64,000 nucleotides of DNA, from contig NZ_OCNH01000002.1 in NCBI RefSeq assembly GCF_900230225.1, forward strand, positions 311,844-375,843. The letters are read 5' to 3'. Made by a program: the position numbers and the translations under genes. The stretch comes from Spirosoma fluviale. Lineage in GTDB: Bacteria > Bacteroidota > Bacteroidia > Cytophagales > Spirosomataceae. A model generated the notes under the pieces. It was not told the origin of the DNA. It was given only the letters and a program-made list of their open reading frames with translations, and did no database searches. Numbering within the stretch: the first letter of the stretch is position 1; every line of letters starts with the position of its first letter. Below are positions 53,038-61,099 of the stretch, piece after piece.

Positions 53038-54555
53038 ATGCTTAGATTTACTAAAGGGAGTGTCGTCATAGGCATCATCGGCTGTGTGCTGATTTGTATC
53101 AGCATGGCGATGAGACCCGCCCGGTCGCAACCGCCTAATATCGTTTACATTCTAGCCGATGACCTGGGCTACGGCGACGTGTCAGCGTATAACCCGGCGG
53201 GCAGGATTGCTACGCCCAACATTGACAAACTTGCCTCGCAGGGGATGCGCTTTACGGATGCTCATTCGCCGTCGGGTGTTTGCACACCTACGCGGTACTC
53301 CTTGCTGACGGGTCGTTATCCATGGCGCAGTCGCTTACCCGTGGGTGTTTTGCGCGGCTACAGCCGGACATTGATCGAAGCGGATCGTCCAACGGTGGCT
53401 TCGTTACTTAAACGTAATGGGTACCAAACGGCGGTCATTGGTAAATGGCATTTGGGCCTGGATTGGGTTCCGAAAAAAGGTAATGAGTCATTGTTAGCGT
53501 CGGCGAATTATGGCATCCAGGCAGAAATGGACCCGGAGGTGATCGATTTCTCACAGAATCCGGCGCAGGGACCTAATACCGTTGGGTTCGATTATTCGTA
53601 TGTGCTGCCCGCTTCGCTCGATATGCCGCCCTATTGTTACCTGGAAAACCATAAACTGACCGAGTTACCCACAGACTACACCAAAGGCAATAAAATGGAG
53701 TCGGGCTATGCGGGGCCTTTCTGGCGCGAAGGCAGGATGTCGCCCTCGTTCGATTTTCATGGCGTGCTCCCTCGATTCGTTGAAAAAGCTACGAATTTCT
53801 TGAACCGTCAAACGGTGAAAAAACCGTTCTTTCTGTATTTGCCGCTGGCCGCACCGCACACACCCTGGATGCCAACCAAAGACTATACCGGTAAATCGAA
53901 AGCAGGAGAGTACGGCGATTTTGTGCAGCAGGTCGATGCGGCTGTAGGGGAAGTGCTGGCGGCACTCGAAAAAACAGGACTGGCTGGGAATACCCTCGTG
54001 GTTTTCACCAGTGACAACGGCCCCTATTGGCGGGAGGATTACGTAAAGCGGTTCGATCATAAAGCCGCCGGAGAATTTCGGGGCATGAAAGGCGATGCGT
54101 TTGAAGGGGGCCACCGTATTCCGTTTATCGTCCGCTGGCCCGGCACCGTGAAAGCCGGAACCGTGAGCAACGCCACAACGACCTTAGCAAACCTGACCGC
54201 TACCTGTAGAGAGATTCTGGGCAATACCAGCCCAAATGTGGAAGACAGCTATAGTATTTTGTCGGTGCTTTCCGGGAAAACCAACGACGTATCGAATCAA
54301 CCGGCGGTTGTGCATAGCTCGTCGATCGGCTTTTTTGCCATTCGGAAAGGGGATTGGAAATTGATCGAAGGGTTGGGTTCGGGCGGTTTTACAGAACCTA
54401 AAGAAATCAAGCCTAAAGCGGGCGAGCCCATCGGGCAGTTATACAACCTCGCCACTGATCAACTGGAAACCACCAACGTGTATCAGCACCATCCCGAGAA
54501 AGTAAAGGAACTAACGGATTTGCTGGCAAAAATCAAGGAAGGGAAATCCAGGTAA
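53038..54555 (+). CDS. Secreted sulfatase (arylsulfatase A type)
   Basis: Hydrolyses sulfate esters on the PUL glycan or its fragments. The protein has 505 residues from the ATG at 53038, which opens a hydrophobic signal (VVIGIIGCVLICISMAM). Metal-binding NIVYILADDLGYGD is near residue 34. The formylglycine site is Cys82 in GVCTPTRYSLLTGR (CxPxR), so maturation needs a formylglycine-generating enzyme encoded elsewhere. Later conserved segments are GKWHLGLDW and TSDNGP. The open frame begins at 52933, but those codons lack a signal peptide and follow the palindrome. Last gene of the locus. Confidence 0.92.
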   Translation: MLRFTKGSVVIGIIGCVLICISMAMRPARSQPPNIVYILADDLGYGDVSAYNPAGRIATPNIDKLASQGMRFTDAHSPSGVCTPTRYSLLTGRYPWRSRLPVGVLRGYSRTLIEADRPTVASLLKRNGYQTAVIGKWHLGLDWVPKKGNESLLASANYGIQAEMDPEVIDFSQNPAQGPNTVGFDYSYVLPASLDMPPYCYLENHKLTELPTDYTKGNKMESGYAGPFWREGRMSPSFDFHGVLPRFVEKATNFLNRQTVKKPFFLYLPLAAPHTPWMPTKDYTGKSKAGEYGDFVQQVDAAVGEVLAALEKTGLAGNTLVVFTSDNGPYWREDYVKRFDHKAAGEFRGMKGDAFEGGHRIPFIVRWPGTVKAGTVSNATTTLANLTATCREILGNTSPNVEDSYSILSVLSGKTNDVSNQPAVVHSSSIGFFAIRKGDWKLIEGLGSGGFTEPKEIKPKAGEPIGQLYNLATDQLETTNVYQHHPEKVKELTDLLAKIKEGKSR

Positions 54556-54572
54556 AGCCAACTGCCGGAAAC

Positions 54573-54609
54573 AACAGGCGCGACAAAATACTCTTTTGCC
54601 GCGCCTGTT
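54573..54609 (+). terminator. Hairpin after the sulfatase gene
   Basis: AACAGGCGCGACAAAA pairs with TTTTGCCGCGCCTGTT (one mismatch) around a five-base loop. There is no T run beyond it, but its position at the end of the PUL suggests termination. Confidence 0.6.
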
Positions 54610-54642
54610 ATGTCTCGAAGGATGAGTGAACTACTGATACCG

Positions 54643-54834
54643 TCAAATAGATTGGCGTTTGGAAGCTTCGATTGCCAATACGTCTTCCAAGGTAAGATAA
54701 GGCCCCGAATGAGTAGCCCATCGCTCCCCCGATTCCGCTAATTCAGCCGAGGTATGCCCGTTTTTAATCACCTTAACCTTTGAGGCTTTAGTTACCTGGG
54801 TCTTCTTTCCTTTGTTGTTGGCTGATTTGAGCAT
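54643..54834 (-). CDS. Small basic protein, putative antitoxin of the BrnT-like toxin
   Basis: A 63-residue protein, rich in Lys and Thr at its N-terminus, with a C-terminal segment YLTLEDVLAIEAS. Its start overlaps the end of the BrnT-like gene by 47 bp, the usual coupling of a toxin-antitoxin pair in toxin-first order. It does not show the BrnA ribbon-helix-helix pattern. The antitoxin role is inferred only from position and size. Confidence 0.5.
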   Translation of the reverse strand: MLKSANNKGKKTQVTKASKVKVIKNGHTSAELAESGERWATHSGPYLTLEDVLAIEASKRQSI

Positions 54835-55108
54835 AACGAATTCGTTCTTTTCGGCTGGCTGGTCGGCAACTTATCGGTCTAATTTGACCATTTCTAATTG
54901 AAAAGACAACGTATAGTAGTCGATTTTGGTTGCTAAGACCGACACTATGATACTGTTGCTCTCCACGGCTATCAATTCGGTCAGGTAATGGCTTAAAGTC
55001 ACTATCAGCGAATAAGCTTTCTACTTCTTCTATAGTGTTTCCTCTTTCAGGGTAATCTTCTGTAACATGCTTTTTATTACCAGAATCCCATTGAAAGGGT
55101 AGAGACAT
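54788..55108 (-). CDS. BrnT-like toxin
   Basis: A 106-residue protein with the BrnT layout: an opening FQWDSGNKKHV segment, TIEEVESLFAD, LLYVVFSIRNGQIRPISCR, and a final ASRKERIRYAQ helix with the conserved Arg and Tyr. BrnT toxins are RelE-fold ribonucleases that stop translation and are blocked by an adjacent antitoxin. It precedes and overlaps the small protein gene. Encoded just downstream of prfA on the same strand, 26 bp away, so it could also be co-transcribed with that gene. Confidence 0.7.
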   Translation of the reverse strand: MSLPFQWDSGNKKHVTEDYPERGNTIEEVESLFADSDFKPLPDRIDSRGEQQYHSVGLSNQNRLLYVVFSIRNGQIRPISCRPASRKERIRYAQISQQQRKEDPGN

Positions 55109-55134
55109 TCGTCGGGAAATTAATAAAGAGTTAT

Positions 55135-56208
55135 CTAAACCGTTGCGCCTTCTTTCAGCCGTTCGGCGTTTTCGGCGATGCGAAGTTGCTCGATGAATTC
55201 GCCGATGCCACCGTCCATCACAGCAGGCAGGTTATACACTGTTAGCCCGATGCGGTGATCCGTTACGCGGCTTTGGGGGTAATTGTAGGTCCGGATCTTG
55301 TCGGAACGGTCGCCACTGCCTACCATCGTTTTGCGCTGGGAAGCGATGGCGTCGTTGTGTTTCTGTAATTCGATTTCGTATATCCGCGACCGTAATACCG
55401 TCAGGGCTTTGTCGAAGTTTTTTAACTGCGACCGCTCATCCTGGCACTGAACAACGATACCGGATGGTATGTGAGTAAGCCGCACCGCCGAATAGGTAGT
55501 GTTTACCGATTGACCACCCGCCCCTGACGAACAGAAGGTATCCTTCCGAATGTCGTTCATGTTGAGCTCAACGTCCACTTCTTCGGCTTCGGGCAGCACG
55601 GCAACGCTGGCCGCCGAGGTATGAATACGGCCCTGGGTTTCGGTAGCCGGTACACGCTGCACCCGGTGAACGCCCGACTCGAATTTCAGTTTGCCGTATA
55701 CATCTTCGCCTTCTACTTCGGTAATAATCTCTTTGTAACCACCAGACGTTCCTTCGGTAAAGTCGACCAGCGACATTTTCCAGCCCATTTTCTCGCAGAA
55801 ACGTTGGTACATGCGGAAAATATCGCCCGCAAAAATGGCCGCTTCGTCGCCACCGGTGCCTCCCCGAATTTCCAGAATGACGTTTTTGCTGTCGTTCGGG
55901 TCTTTCGGCATCAGCATTTCCTTGAGGATTTCCTCCAGTGTATCCCGGCGAGGCAGCAGCTCGTCCAGTTCGCCTTTGGCCATTTCCCGAAAATCTTCGT
56001 CCTTTTCGGTCGCGATGATTTTCTTTGCATTGTCGATCTCTTCAAGCAGTTGCAGGTAGGCCTGGTACTGCACGACGATCTTTTCCAGATCCTTGTATTC
56101 TTTGCTCAACTTCATAAACCGCTTCTGGTCCGAAACTGCTTCGGGCTGCACGATTTGTTGAGCTACTTCGTTGAAGCGTTCGCGGATGGCTTCTAACTGG
56201 TCAAGCAT
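55135..56208 (-). CDS. prfA: Peptide chain release factor 1
   Basis: Recognises UAA and UAG stop codons and triggers peptide release on the ribosome. The protein has 357 residues, normal length. The codon-reading tripeptide PAT is at 187-189 (RVPATETQGRIHTSA) and the catalytic GGQ at 231-233 (GAGGQSVNTTYSAV). The tripeptide marks it as RF1 rather than RF2. Start at 56208 (MLDQLEAIRE) is standard. A -7-like box lies upstream. Confidence 0.96.
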   Translation of the reverse strand: MLDQLEAIRERFNEVAQQIVQPEAVSDQKRFMKLSKEYKDLEKIVVQYQAYLQLLEEIDNAKKIIATEKDEDFREMAKGELDELLPRRDTLEEILKEMLMPKDPNDSKNVILEIRGGTGGDEAAIFAGDIFRMYQRFCEKMGWKMSLVDFTEGTSGGYKEIITEVEGEDVYGKLKFESGVHRVQRVPATETQGRIHTSAASVAVLPEAEEVDVELNMNDIRKDTFCSSGAGGQSVNTTYSAVRLTHIPSGIVVQCQDERSQLKNFDKALTVLRSRIYEIELQKHNDAIASQRKTMVGSGDRSDKIRTYNYPQSRVTDHRIGLTVYNLPAVMDGGIGEFIEQLRIAENAERLKEGATV

Positions 56209-56269
56209 ATATGTATAACTTTTTCTGTTATTCCGGGGAATAAGAAGAGCGTGTATCTAATAAGAAAAA

Positions 56270-56277
56270 CAAAATTA
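56270..56277 (-). promoter_or_regulatory. Putative -7 element of prfA
   Basis: On the minus strand TAATTTTG matches TAnnTTTG about 62 bp before the prfA ATG. No clear TTG is found at the right distance. Confidence 0.4.
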
Positions 56278-56394
56278 CGAAAATTCTGTGGTTCACCTTT
56301 GTCTGATTGCCGATTGGCACCCGGCTAACACCTGAGTGCTTTTTAAAGCAGTATTTTTGTTGGTAAGGTTACAAATTTGGTGGTATGTTTGTCC

Positions 56395-56682
56395 ATGCCT
56401 AAATTTTTTGAATTGTATGGCTGGCGTTTTTTTGCGGTCATGTTCGATCTATTAAACGAACCTTTTCATATTCACGTTACAGACAAAGGGAAAAAGGAAT
56501 GCAAATATTGGGTAACGCCAGAGGGCGCTTTTCAGTTAGCCTTTAACCGAGGGTTTTCCCGACATGAACTTCGTAAAATAGAAAAAGCGATTACAATGCA
56601 CGCAAGCCAGGTAATCGATCAATACCAAATATACTGTTATGAGAACGGCATCCAACCCGACTACAAAACGCTTACTCGCTAA
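56395..56682 (+). CDS. DUF4160 protein
   Basis: A 95-residue protein from the ATG at 56395 (MPKFFELYGWRFF); an upstream ATG at 56377 would add six residues. Its opening MPK.F...G.RF, then FHIHVTDKGKK and the LRKIEKAI helix match DUF4160, a small family often encoded next to DUF2442. The pair is suspected to be a toxin-antitoxin or metal/mobile-element accessory unit, without firm function. It overlaps the DUF2442 gene by 44 bp. Confidence 0.7.
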   Translation: MPKFFELYGWRFFAVMFDLLNEPFHIHVTDKGKKECKYWVTPEGAFQLAFNRGFSRHELRKIEKAITMHASQVIDQYQIYCYENGIQPDYKTLTR

Positions 56683-56950
56683 ACTGCCCACTAATCCTGC
56701 CTTGCGGATTGATCCACATCAGCTGCCGGATTTATCGACTGTCGAGGTGTCTGGTATGACAGTTGTCTGTGGTTTTGAGGATGGACGTATGATTAGCTTT
56801 CCGCTTAGCTGGTCTAGAAAGTTAACAGAGGCTACTGCTGAACAACGTCAGGCATTTGAATTTAACGCCCATTTTATTTTTTGGGACGATATTGACGAGA
56901 TTATTGGCGTGAGAAATATTCTCTTTGGCAACCAATTGAAGTGGGAATAA
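56639..56950 (+). CDS. DUF2442 protein
   Basis: A 103-residue protein. The DUF2442 pattern is seen in VVCGFEDGRMISFPLSWSRK, the downstream FEFNAHFIFWDDIDEII, and its short C-terminal tail. Partner of the DUF4160 gene, whose end it overlaps by 44 bp, so both are translated from one message. Function unknown; the partnership is known from many genomes, but no activity has been agreed. Confidence 0.7.
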   Translation: MRTASNPTTKRLLAKLPTNPALRIDPHQLPDLSTVEVSGMTVVCGFEDGRMISFPLSWSRKLTEATAEQRQAFEFNAHFIFWDDIDEIIGVRNILFGNQLKWE

Positions 56951-56971
56951 TTGATGAATAAAGGCTTAATC

Positions 56972-57565
56972 ATGACACTGGAAACATTTTTTTGTACGCT
57001 TACATTTTCCGTTTTTTTAATTTCCTGCAATCCCGAACGGGTTCGCTACACCAATGAGTTGAAGCAGGAAATGGCCGACTCGAAGATCAAGCGGATTACG
57101 AATGCGGATCTGGTCGAAACGGTCGATGATTTGGGCGGAAAGGTAATCGCCGTGGTAGAAAAAGAACTCACCACACAGCTTCAGAAAACGACGGACCCCG
57201 CCGAGCGGGCAAAAATATGCCAGTTGCAGAACCTGCCCCGCACGAAAGCCATTGCCGAACGTTATGCGCTCGACATACGCCTGCTGGGTGAGGCCGATAT
57301 TCAAAACAAAGCACTGACTGCCAAGGAGCGGGAAATTCTGGATGCTTATCTGTACAGTGCCAAACAGAAGCAGTCGCCGATCTCCAATATTCAAAAGCTT
57401 ACGGATACCACCTACGTCTATAATAAGCCCGTACCACTCAGCAACCCCATTTGTGATGTTTGCTTTGGCAAGCAGGAAACGCCATTTGCGGTCTGGCATC
57501 TGGGTTTCAACAAACGCGAAGTGGTTCGGCGGATGAGTGCGTCGGTTAAGAAGAAGAAAGCGTAG
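56972..57565 (+). CDS. Lipoprotein related to Tll0287-like (DUF3365) haem proteins, with altered haem motif
   Basis: A 197-residue protein with a lipobox at FLISC (Cys about residue 19). A helical middle part and the final VYNKPVPLSNPICDVCFGK resemble the Tll0287-like domain, where the matching stretch usually carries a CxxCH haem-c site before Gly. Here the His is replaced by Phe (CDVCFG), so normal covalent haem with a His ligand is unlikely. It may bind another metal or serve structurally. The start is chosen at 56972 for the lipobox distance; 56951 is also possible. It follows the DUF2442 gene without a gap of note. Confidence 0.6.
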   Translation: MTLETFFCTLTFSVFLISCNPERVRYTNELKQEMADSKIKRITNADLVETVDDLGGKVIAVVEKELTTQLQKTTDPAERAKICQLQNLPRTKAIAERYALDIRLLGEADIQNKALTAKEREILDAYLYSAKQKQSPISNIQKLTDTTYVYNKPVPLSNPICDVCFGKQETPFAVWHLGFNKREVVRRMSASVKKKKA

Positions 57566-57598
57566 GGTTGTGGTTGCTGGTGCGGGTATTGGTGTTGC

Positions 57599-57705
57599 TG
57601 GCGCGAGTATTCACTCGTGTCAGTTAATAAAGCCAGTATTCACTGGCGGTTAAATGCGTCAGCGAATGCTGACTTTATGAGAGGCACGGGTAAATACCCG
57701 CGCCA
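57599..57705. repeat. Two-tier palindrome overlapping the end of mnmH
   Basis: Outer arms TGGCGCGAGTATTCACTCGTG (57599-) against the TACCCGCGCCA end (to 57705), and inner arms around ATAAAGCCAGTATTCACTGG and GTCAGCGAATGCTGACTTTAT. Both tiers are imperfect. The right arm covers the last codons and stop of mnmH. Confidence 0.72.
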
Positions 57706-58739
57706 GACGCGCCAACCCGCGCCACCCACTCAATTAGCTGCTTTGCGGTTTCTTCCGGATTATCCTCGGCAGTGTTAATCGTTTGAATTGTAGCCGGGTC
57801 GCGGTGGGAAAGGCCGTGTAAGTAGGCTTTGTCGTAATAGTCCAGTGTCAAATCAGCGACGGTGGCGTAGTCGTGGTTGACTAGCGCGTTAAGGGCATCC
57901 TGTGTGACTTTGCCGCCCAGCCGTTTGCGTATTCGCTCGGTGGCTTCGACGAGTAGGCCGTGGTCTATGTTGGCGTATTCAGTCACCAGGCGGGTTACGC
58001 GTTTGGCTTTGGGTAAGTCGATGAACGCGACAGGAGCCGACCGCATCTGCTGCCAGAGGGCCATTGGAATAAAGCACGAACCGATGTTGCGACTTTCGTC
58101 TTCAAGCCAGATTCGGCGACTGGTGTCCAGGGTCAATAGTGTCTGGAAAATCAGGTTTTCAAACTGCTCCGAAGCCGGTTGCGGTCGTTGCCCGATGGCT
58201 CCGTACGACGATCCTTTATGGTTGGCAAGCCCTTCCAGATCAATGATCTGTTCGCCTTGGCGAGCCAGCTCTTTTAGAATGTCGGTTTTACCACTACCCG
58301 TTTTTCCCCCCAGAATGATAAGGTTCAGGGGTTGCGCGAAGGAGTCGAGCACGGCATTGCGGTAGGCTTTGTAGCCGCCCACCAGCGTCGACGCGGTCAG
58401 TCCGGCGGTGTCCAGCAGCCAGGCAAACGACCCGCTGCGCATACCGCCCCGCCAGCAATGGACCAGCACTTCCTTGTTTTGCGGGTTCAGCTTTTTCGAC
58501 TGTTTTACAAAATCGGCCAGCTTCGGTCCAACCATACTGAGGCCTATTAGCACAGCCGCGTCTTTTCCCGCATTTTTGTATTTGGTGCCCACCTGTGCCC
58601 GCTCGTCGTTGTCGAAAAGCGGTATGCTCACCGCCCCCGGAATATGCGCATGGTCATACTCCCCCGGCGACCGGACATCAATGACCGGCAGGCTACGTGC
58701 CTTCTCTAAAAACTCTTCGACGGATAGTTTGTGGACCAT
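57675..58739 (-). CDS. mnmH: tRNA 2-selenouridine / geranylthio-uridine synthase
   Basis: Replaces sulfur with selenium (by way of a geranylated intermediate) at wobble uridine 34 of Lys, Glu and Gln tRNAs. The protein has 354 residues: an N-terminal rhodanese domain with Cys95 in HCWRGGMRS and a C-terminal P-loop domain with GGKTGSGKT (144-152). Selenophosphate from SelD is the donor; selD is not in this window. The last 15 or so residues (ASGAGIYPCLS) derive from the adjacent palindrome and are not typical of the family. Transcribed convergently with the lipoprotein gene. Confidence 0.93.
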   Translation of the reverse strand: MVHKLSVEEFLEKARSLPVIDVRSPGEYDHAHIPGAVSIPLFDNDERAQVGTKYKNAGKDAAVLIGLSMVGPKLADFVKQSKKLNPQNKEVLVHCWRGGMRSGSFAWLLDTAGLTASTLVGGYKAYRNAVLDSFAQPLNLIILGGKTGSGKTDILKELARQGEQIIDLEGLANHKGSSYGAIGQRPQPASEQFENLIFQTLLTLDTSRRIWLEDESRNIGSCFIPMALWQQMRSAPVAFIDLPKAKRVTRLVTEYANIDHGLLVEATERIRKRLGGKVTQDALNALVNHDYATVADLTLDYYDKAYLHGLSHRDPATIQTINTAEDNPEETAKQLIEWVARVGASGAGIYPCLS

Positions 58740-58858
58740 ATTTCTGAACCCGGATTTAGCTGATTTTTTTGATGGGCTATGATTTTGGTAATTAACGGGT
58801 TAGCCCATTTATCTGAGGGAAGTAAAAGTTACCTACTTTTAAATCATAGTCTGTCAAA

Positions 58859-59602
58859 TTAATAAAATAAATCCTGCGGGGCCGCCCGGCGGTTCAGACA
58901 CCGTAAATACATTTGTATCGTATTCTCCAGTCCGAAATAAAGCGCGTCGCAGATAAGCGCGTGGCCGATGGATACTTCTTCCAGACCGGGGACTTGCTCA
59001 TCAAAGAAGCGCAGGTTTTCCAGACTCAGGTCGTGTCCTGCGTTCAGGCCCAGGCCCAACTCAATGGCGCGCTGAGCAGCCCGGACAAATGGTGCCACGG
59101 CGGCTTCCCGGTTCTCGGTGTAGTGGGCCGCGTAGGGTTCGGTGTATAACTCAATGCGGTCGGTGCCCACGGCTTTAGCTCCTTCGACCATGCGCTCATC
59201 GGCATCGACGAAAATAGATACGCGAATGCCATCGGCTTTGAACGTATCGACCAGATTCCGAAGGTGATCGGCATGGCGAATCGTATCCCAACCGGCATTG
59301 GACGTGATGGCATCGACCGCGTCGGGAACGAGCGTCACCTGCGCGGGCTTTACCCGTTTGACCAGCTCGATAAACCGCTCGTCGGGGTTACCTTCAATAT
59401 TGAACTCCGTCGTAACGACCTCGTGCAGGTCCAGCACATCCTGATAGCGGATATGCCGTTCGTCGGGGCGGGGGTGAACGGTAATGCCCTGCGCACCGAA
59501 GCGTTCGCAGTCGAGGGCGACTTTTACGAGGTCGGGGTTGTTGCCACCCCGCGCATTGCGAATCGTGGCAATTTTGTTGATGTTAACGCTTAAACGGGTC
59601 AT
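58859..59602 (-). CDS. pdxJ: Pyridoxine 5'-phosphate synthase
   Basis: Condenses 3-amino-2-oxopropyl phosphate with deoxyxylulose 5-phosphate to form pyridoxine 5'-phosphate (vitamin B6). The protein has 247 residues, a TIM barrel, starting [20 protein letters not shown]. Conserved [30 protein letters not shown], and [12 protein letters not shown] are intact. An earlier in-frame ATG at 59677 would add 25 residues foreign to the family. Divergent from the YqeY-like gene. Confidence 0.95.
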   Translation of the reverse strand: MTRLSVNINKIATIRNARGGNNPDLVKVALDCERFGAQGITVHPRPDERHIRYQDVLDLHEVVTTEFNIEGNPDERFIELVKRVKPAQVTLVPDAVDAITSNAGWDTIRHADHLRNLVDTFKADGIRVSIFVDADERMVEGAKAVGTDRIELYTEPYAAHYTENREAAVAPFVRAAQRAIELGLGLNAGHDLSLENLRFFDEQVPGLEEVSIGHALICDALYFGLENTIQMYLRCLNRRAAPQDLFY

Positions 59603-59732
59603 CGGGTAATGAATAATGACTAATGTACAACGAACAATGACTGGTTTCTTAACTTTGCTGAACCGTTGATGGTTCATGGGCGCTTACTGTTCTGCCTTAT
59701 CCATCATTCATTTTACATTACTCATTATACCA

Positions 59733-60182
59733 ATGTCTCTAAAACAACAAATTGACGCCGATATAAAGCAGGCTATGCTGGCCAAAAATCAGGATACACT
59801 GCGTGCGTTGCGGGCTGTAAAGTCCATGATCCTGCTTGAAGAAACCAAAGAAGGTCAATCCGGCGATCTGAAACCCGAAGACGAAACCAAAATCCTGACC
59901 AAAGCCGTCAAGCAGCGGAAAGATTCGGCGGACATTTACCGGCAGCAAAATCGGGCCGATCTGCTGGCCGTTGAAGAAGCCGAAATCGCCGTTATTGAGC
60001 AGTACCTGCCCAAGCAGCTTTCGGAAGACGAACTGAAGGCAAAACTACAGGCAATCATGACCCGTCTGGGGGCTTCGGTGCCATCTGATCTGGGCAAAGT
60101 AATGGGCGTTGCGTCCAAAGAACTCGCCGGACAAGCCGACGGGAAAGCCATCTCGGCGATGGTAAGACAACTTTTACAATAA
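59733..60182 (+). CDS. GatB/YqeY-domain protein
   Basis: A 149-residue protein from the ATG at 59733 (MSLKQQIDADIKQAMLAKN). The whole length matches the YqeY family: LRALRAVKSMILLEETK, the IEQYLPKQLSEDEL segment, and DLGKVMGVASKELAGQADGK. The fold equals the tail domain of GatB in tRNA-dependent amidotransferase; the stand-alone protein may act in tRNA or translation quality control, but this is not established. Followed by a perfect hairpin and cvpA-like gene. Confidence 0.9.
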   Translation: MSLKQQIDADIKQAMLAKNQDTLRALRAVKSMILLEETKEGQSGDLKPEDETKILTKAVKQRKDSADIYRQQNRADLLAVEEAEIAVIEQYLPKQLSEDELKAKLQAIMTRLGASVPSDLGKVMGVASKELAGQADGKAISAMVRQLLQ

Positions 60183-60191
60183 GTTAAAGAT

Positions 60192-60253
60192 GTACCTACG
60201 GACTTTAGTCCGTATTTACTTTATTAGAAATACGGACTAAAGTCCGTAGGTAC
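60192..60253. repeat. Perfect 25-bp palindrome between the YqeY-like and CvpA-like genes
   Basis: Arms 60192-60216 and 60229-60253 are identical inverted copies, each containing GGACTTTAGTCC, with a 12-nt AT-rich loop. It could serve as terminator or as a mobile intergenic hairpin. The right arm ends six bases before the next ATG. Confidence 0.9.
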
Positions 60254-60259
60254 GTTATT

Positions 60260-60805
60260 ATGAACACACTCGACATACTTATGCTCATTCCCCTGGCCTG
60301 GGGGATTTTTAACGGATACCGCAAAGGTCTGCTCGTGGAGATCGTGGCGATTATCGCGTTCGTGGTGGCTATGATTGTCGGGTTTAAGTTTCTTGCGTTT
60401 GGGATTGACCTGCTCAGTCCCTACATCAGCCGCGAACTGGCCCGGAAAATACTGCCGTGGCTGGGTTTCTCGGTGATCTTTTTCCCGACAGTGGTCATGA
60501 TCAATCAGATGGGCTTTGCTATTCGCCGGTCGTTAAAGTACTCCATATTAGGTACGTTCGATAGCGTGGCCGGGGCAACCGTTGGTCTTTTTACGTGGGT
60601 CTTTGGCATCAGTGTTATCCTCTGGTTGTTCAGTTATATGGGCGTGAAAATGCCCGCCCGCCAAACGGAAACTGCCTTTTTGTACCCCTATATCCGGCCC
60701 ATTGCGCCCAAAGTGATGGACAAAGCCGCCGTTTGGGTACCCAAAGGCTTGGAAGAAGGGAAGAAATGGCGCAGTAGTGTCGACCGTCTCGGCCGGTTGA
60801 ATTAA
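60260..60805 (+). CDS. cvpA: CvpA-family membrane protein
   Basis: A 181-residue protein with four transmembrane segments, starting MNTLDILMLIPLAWGIFNGY and continuing RKGLLVEIVAIIAFVVAMIV, the family's opening. The central PWLGFSVIFFPTVVMIN and GLFTWVFGISVILWL segments also match. CvpA proteins are linked to colicin V production and envelope stress, but their activity is unclear. Likely in one transcript with the YqeY-like gene unless the palindrome terminates. Confidence 0.85.
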   Translation: MNTLDILMLIPLAWGIFNGYRKGLLVEIVAIIAFVVAMIVGFKFLAFGIDLLSPYISRELARKILPWLGFSVIFFPTVVMINQMGFAIRRSLKYSILGTFDSVAGATVGLFTWVFGISVILWLFSYMGVKMPARQTETAFLYPYIRPIAPKVMDKAAVWVPKGLEEGKKWRSSVDRLGRLN

Positions 60806-60843
60806 CCAGCGGATTTGCTGTACTGCTCGTTCAAATGGGTACG

Positions 60844-60903
60844 CATTTTGTACAAATGAGTGTGTTCAGGTTCTCTCCTAAATACGCTCATTTGTGCAAA
60901 ATG
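60844..60903. repeat. 20-bp inverted repeat ending in a start codon
   Basis: CATTTTGTACAAATGAGTGT at 60844-60863 is inverted at 60884-60903 with two mismatches. The last three bases of the right arm are the ATG of the following small gene. Confidence 0.7.
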
Positions 60904-61056
60904 ATGAAAAGCAGAATCTTCCAGCAAATTGGCCTTTCCAATGAATTTGAGGAATTGCAGGGACGCGTAAGAATCAATCAGGGCGACTGGAAAACGATGA
61001 CGATGGGGTATGCCTCGCCCATGTTCAAGGTGAAAATTGATTTTTACGAAGATTGA
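60901..61056 (+). CDS. Small hypothetical protein, 51 residues
   Basis: Reads MMKSRIFQQIGLSNEFEELQ and ends MFKVKIDFYED. No family recognised. The ATG at 60901 lies in the right arm of a hairpin and the next, at 60904, just outside it; either may be used. A longer frame back to 60835 would cross the hairpin. It lies 43 bp before rlmN on the same strand, so the two may be co-transcribed. Confidence 0.45.
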   Translation: MMKSRIFQQIGLSNEFEELQGRVRINQGDWKTMTMGYASPMFKVKIDFYED

Positions 61057-61099
61057 GGAAGGAAACTTTGCCAGTTGTCAGTGCTGTTGTAGCAGTATA

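Noticed and set aside
52847-53045. Short plus-strand frames after the Gfo/Idh/MocA gene
   Set aside because: They translate the palindrome and the sulfatase leader, with no protein-like features.
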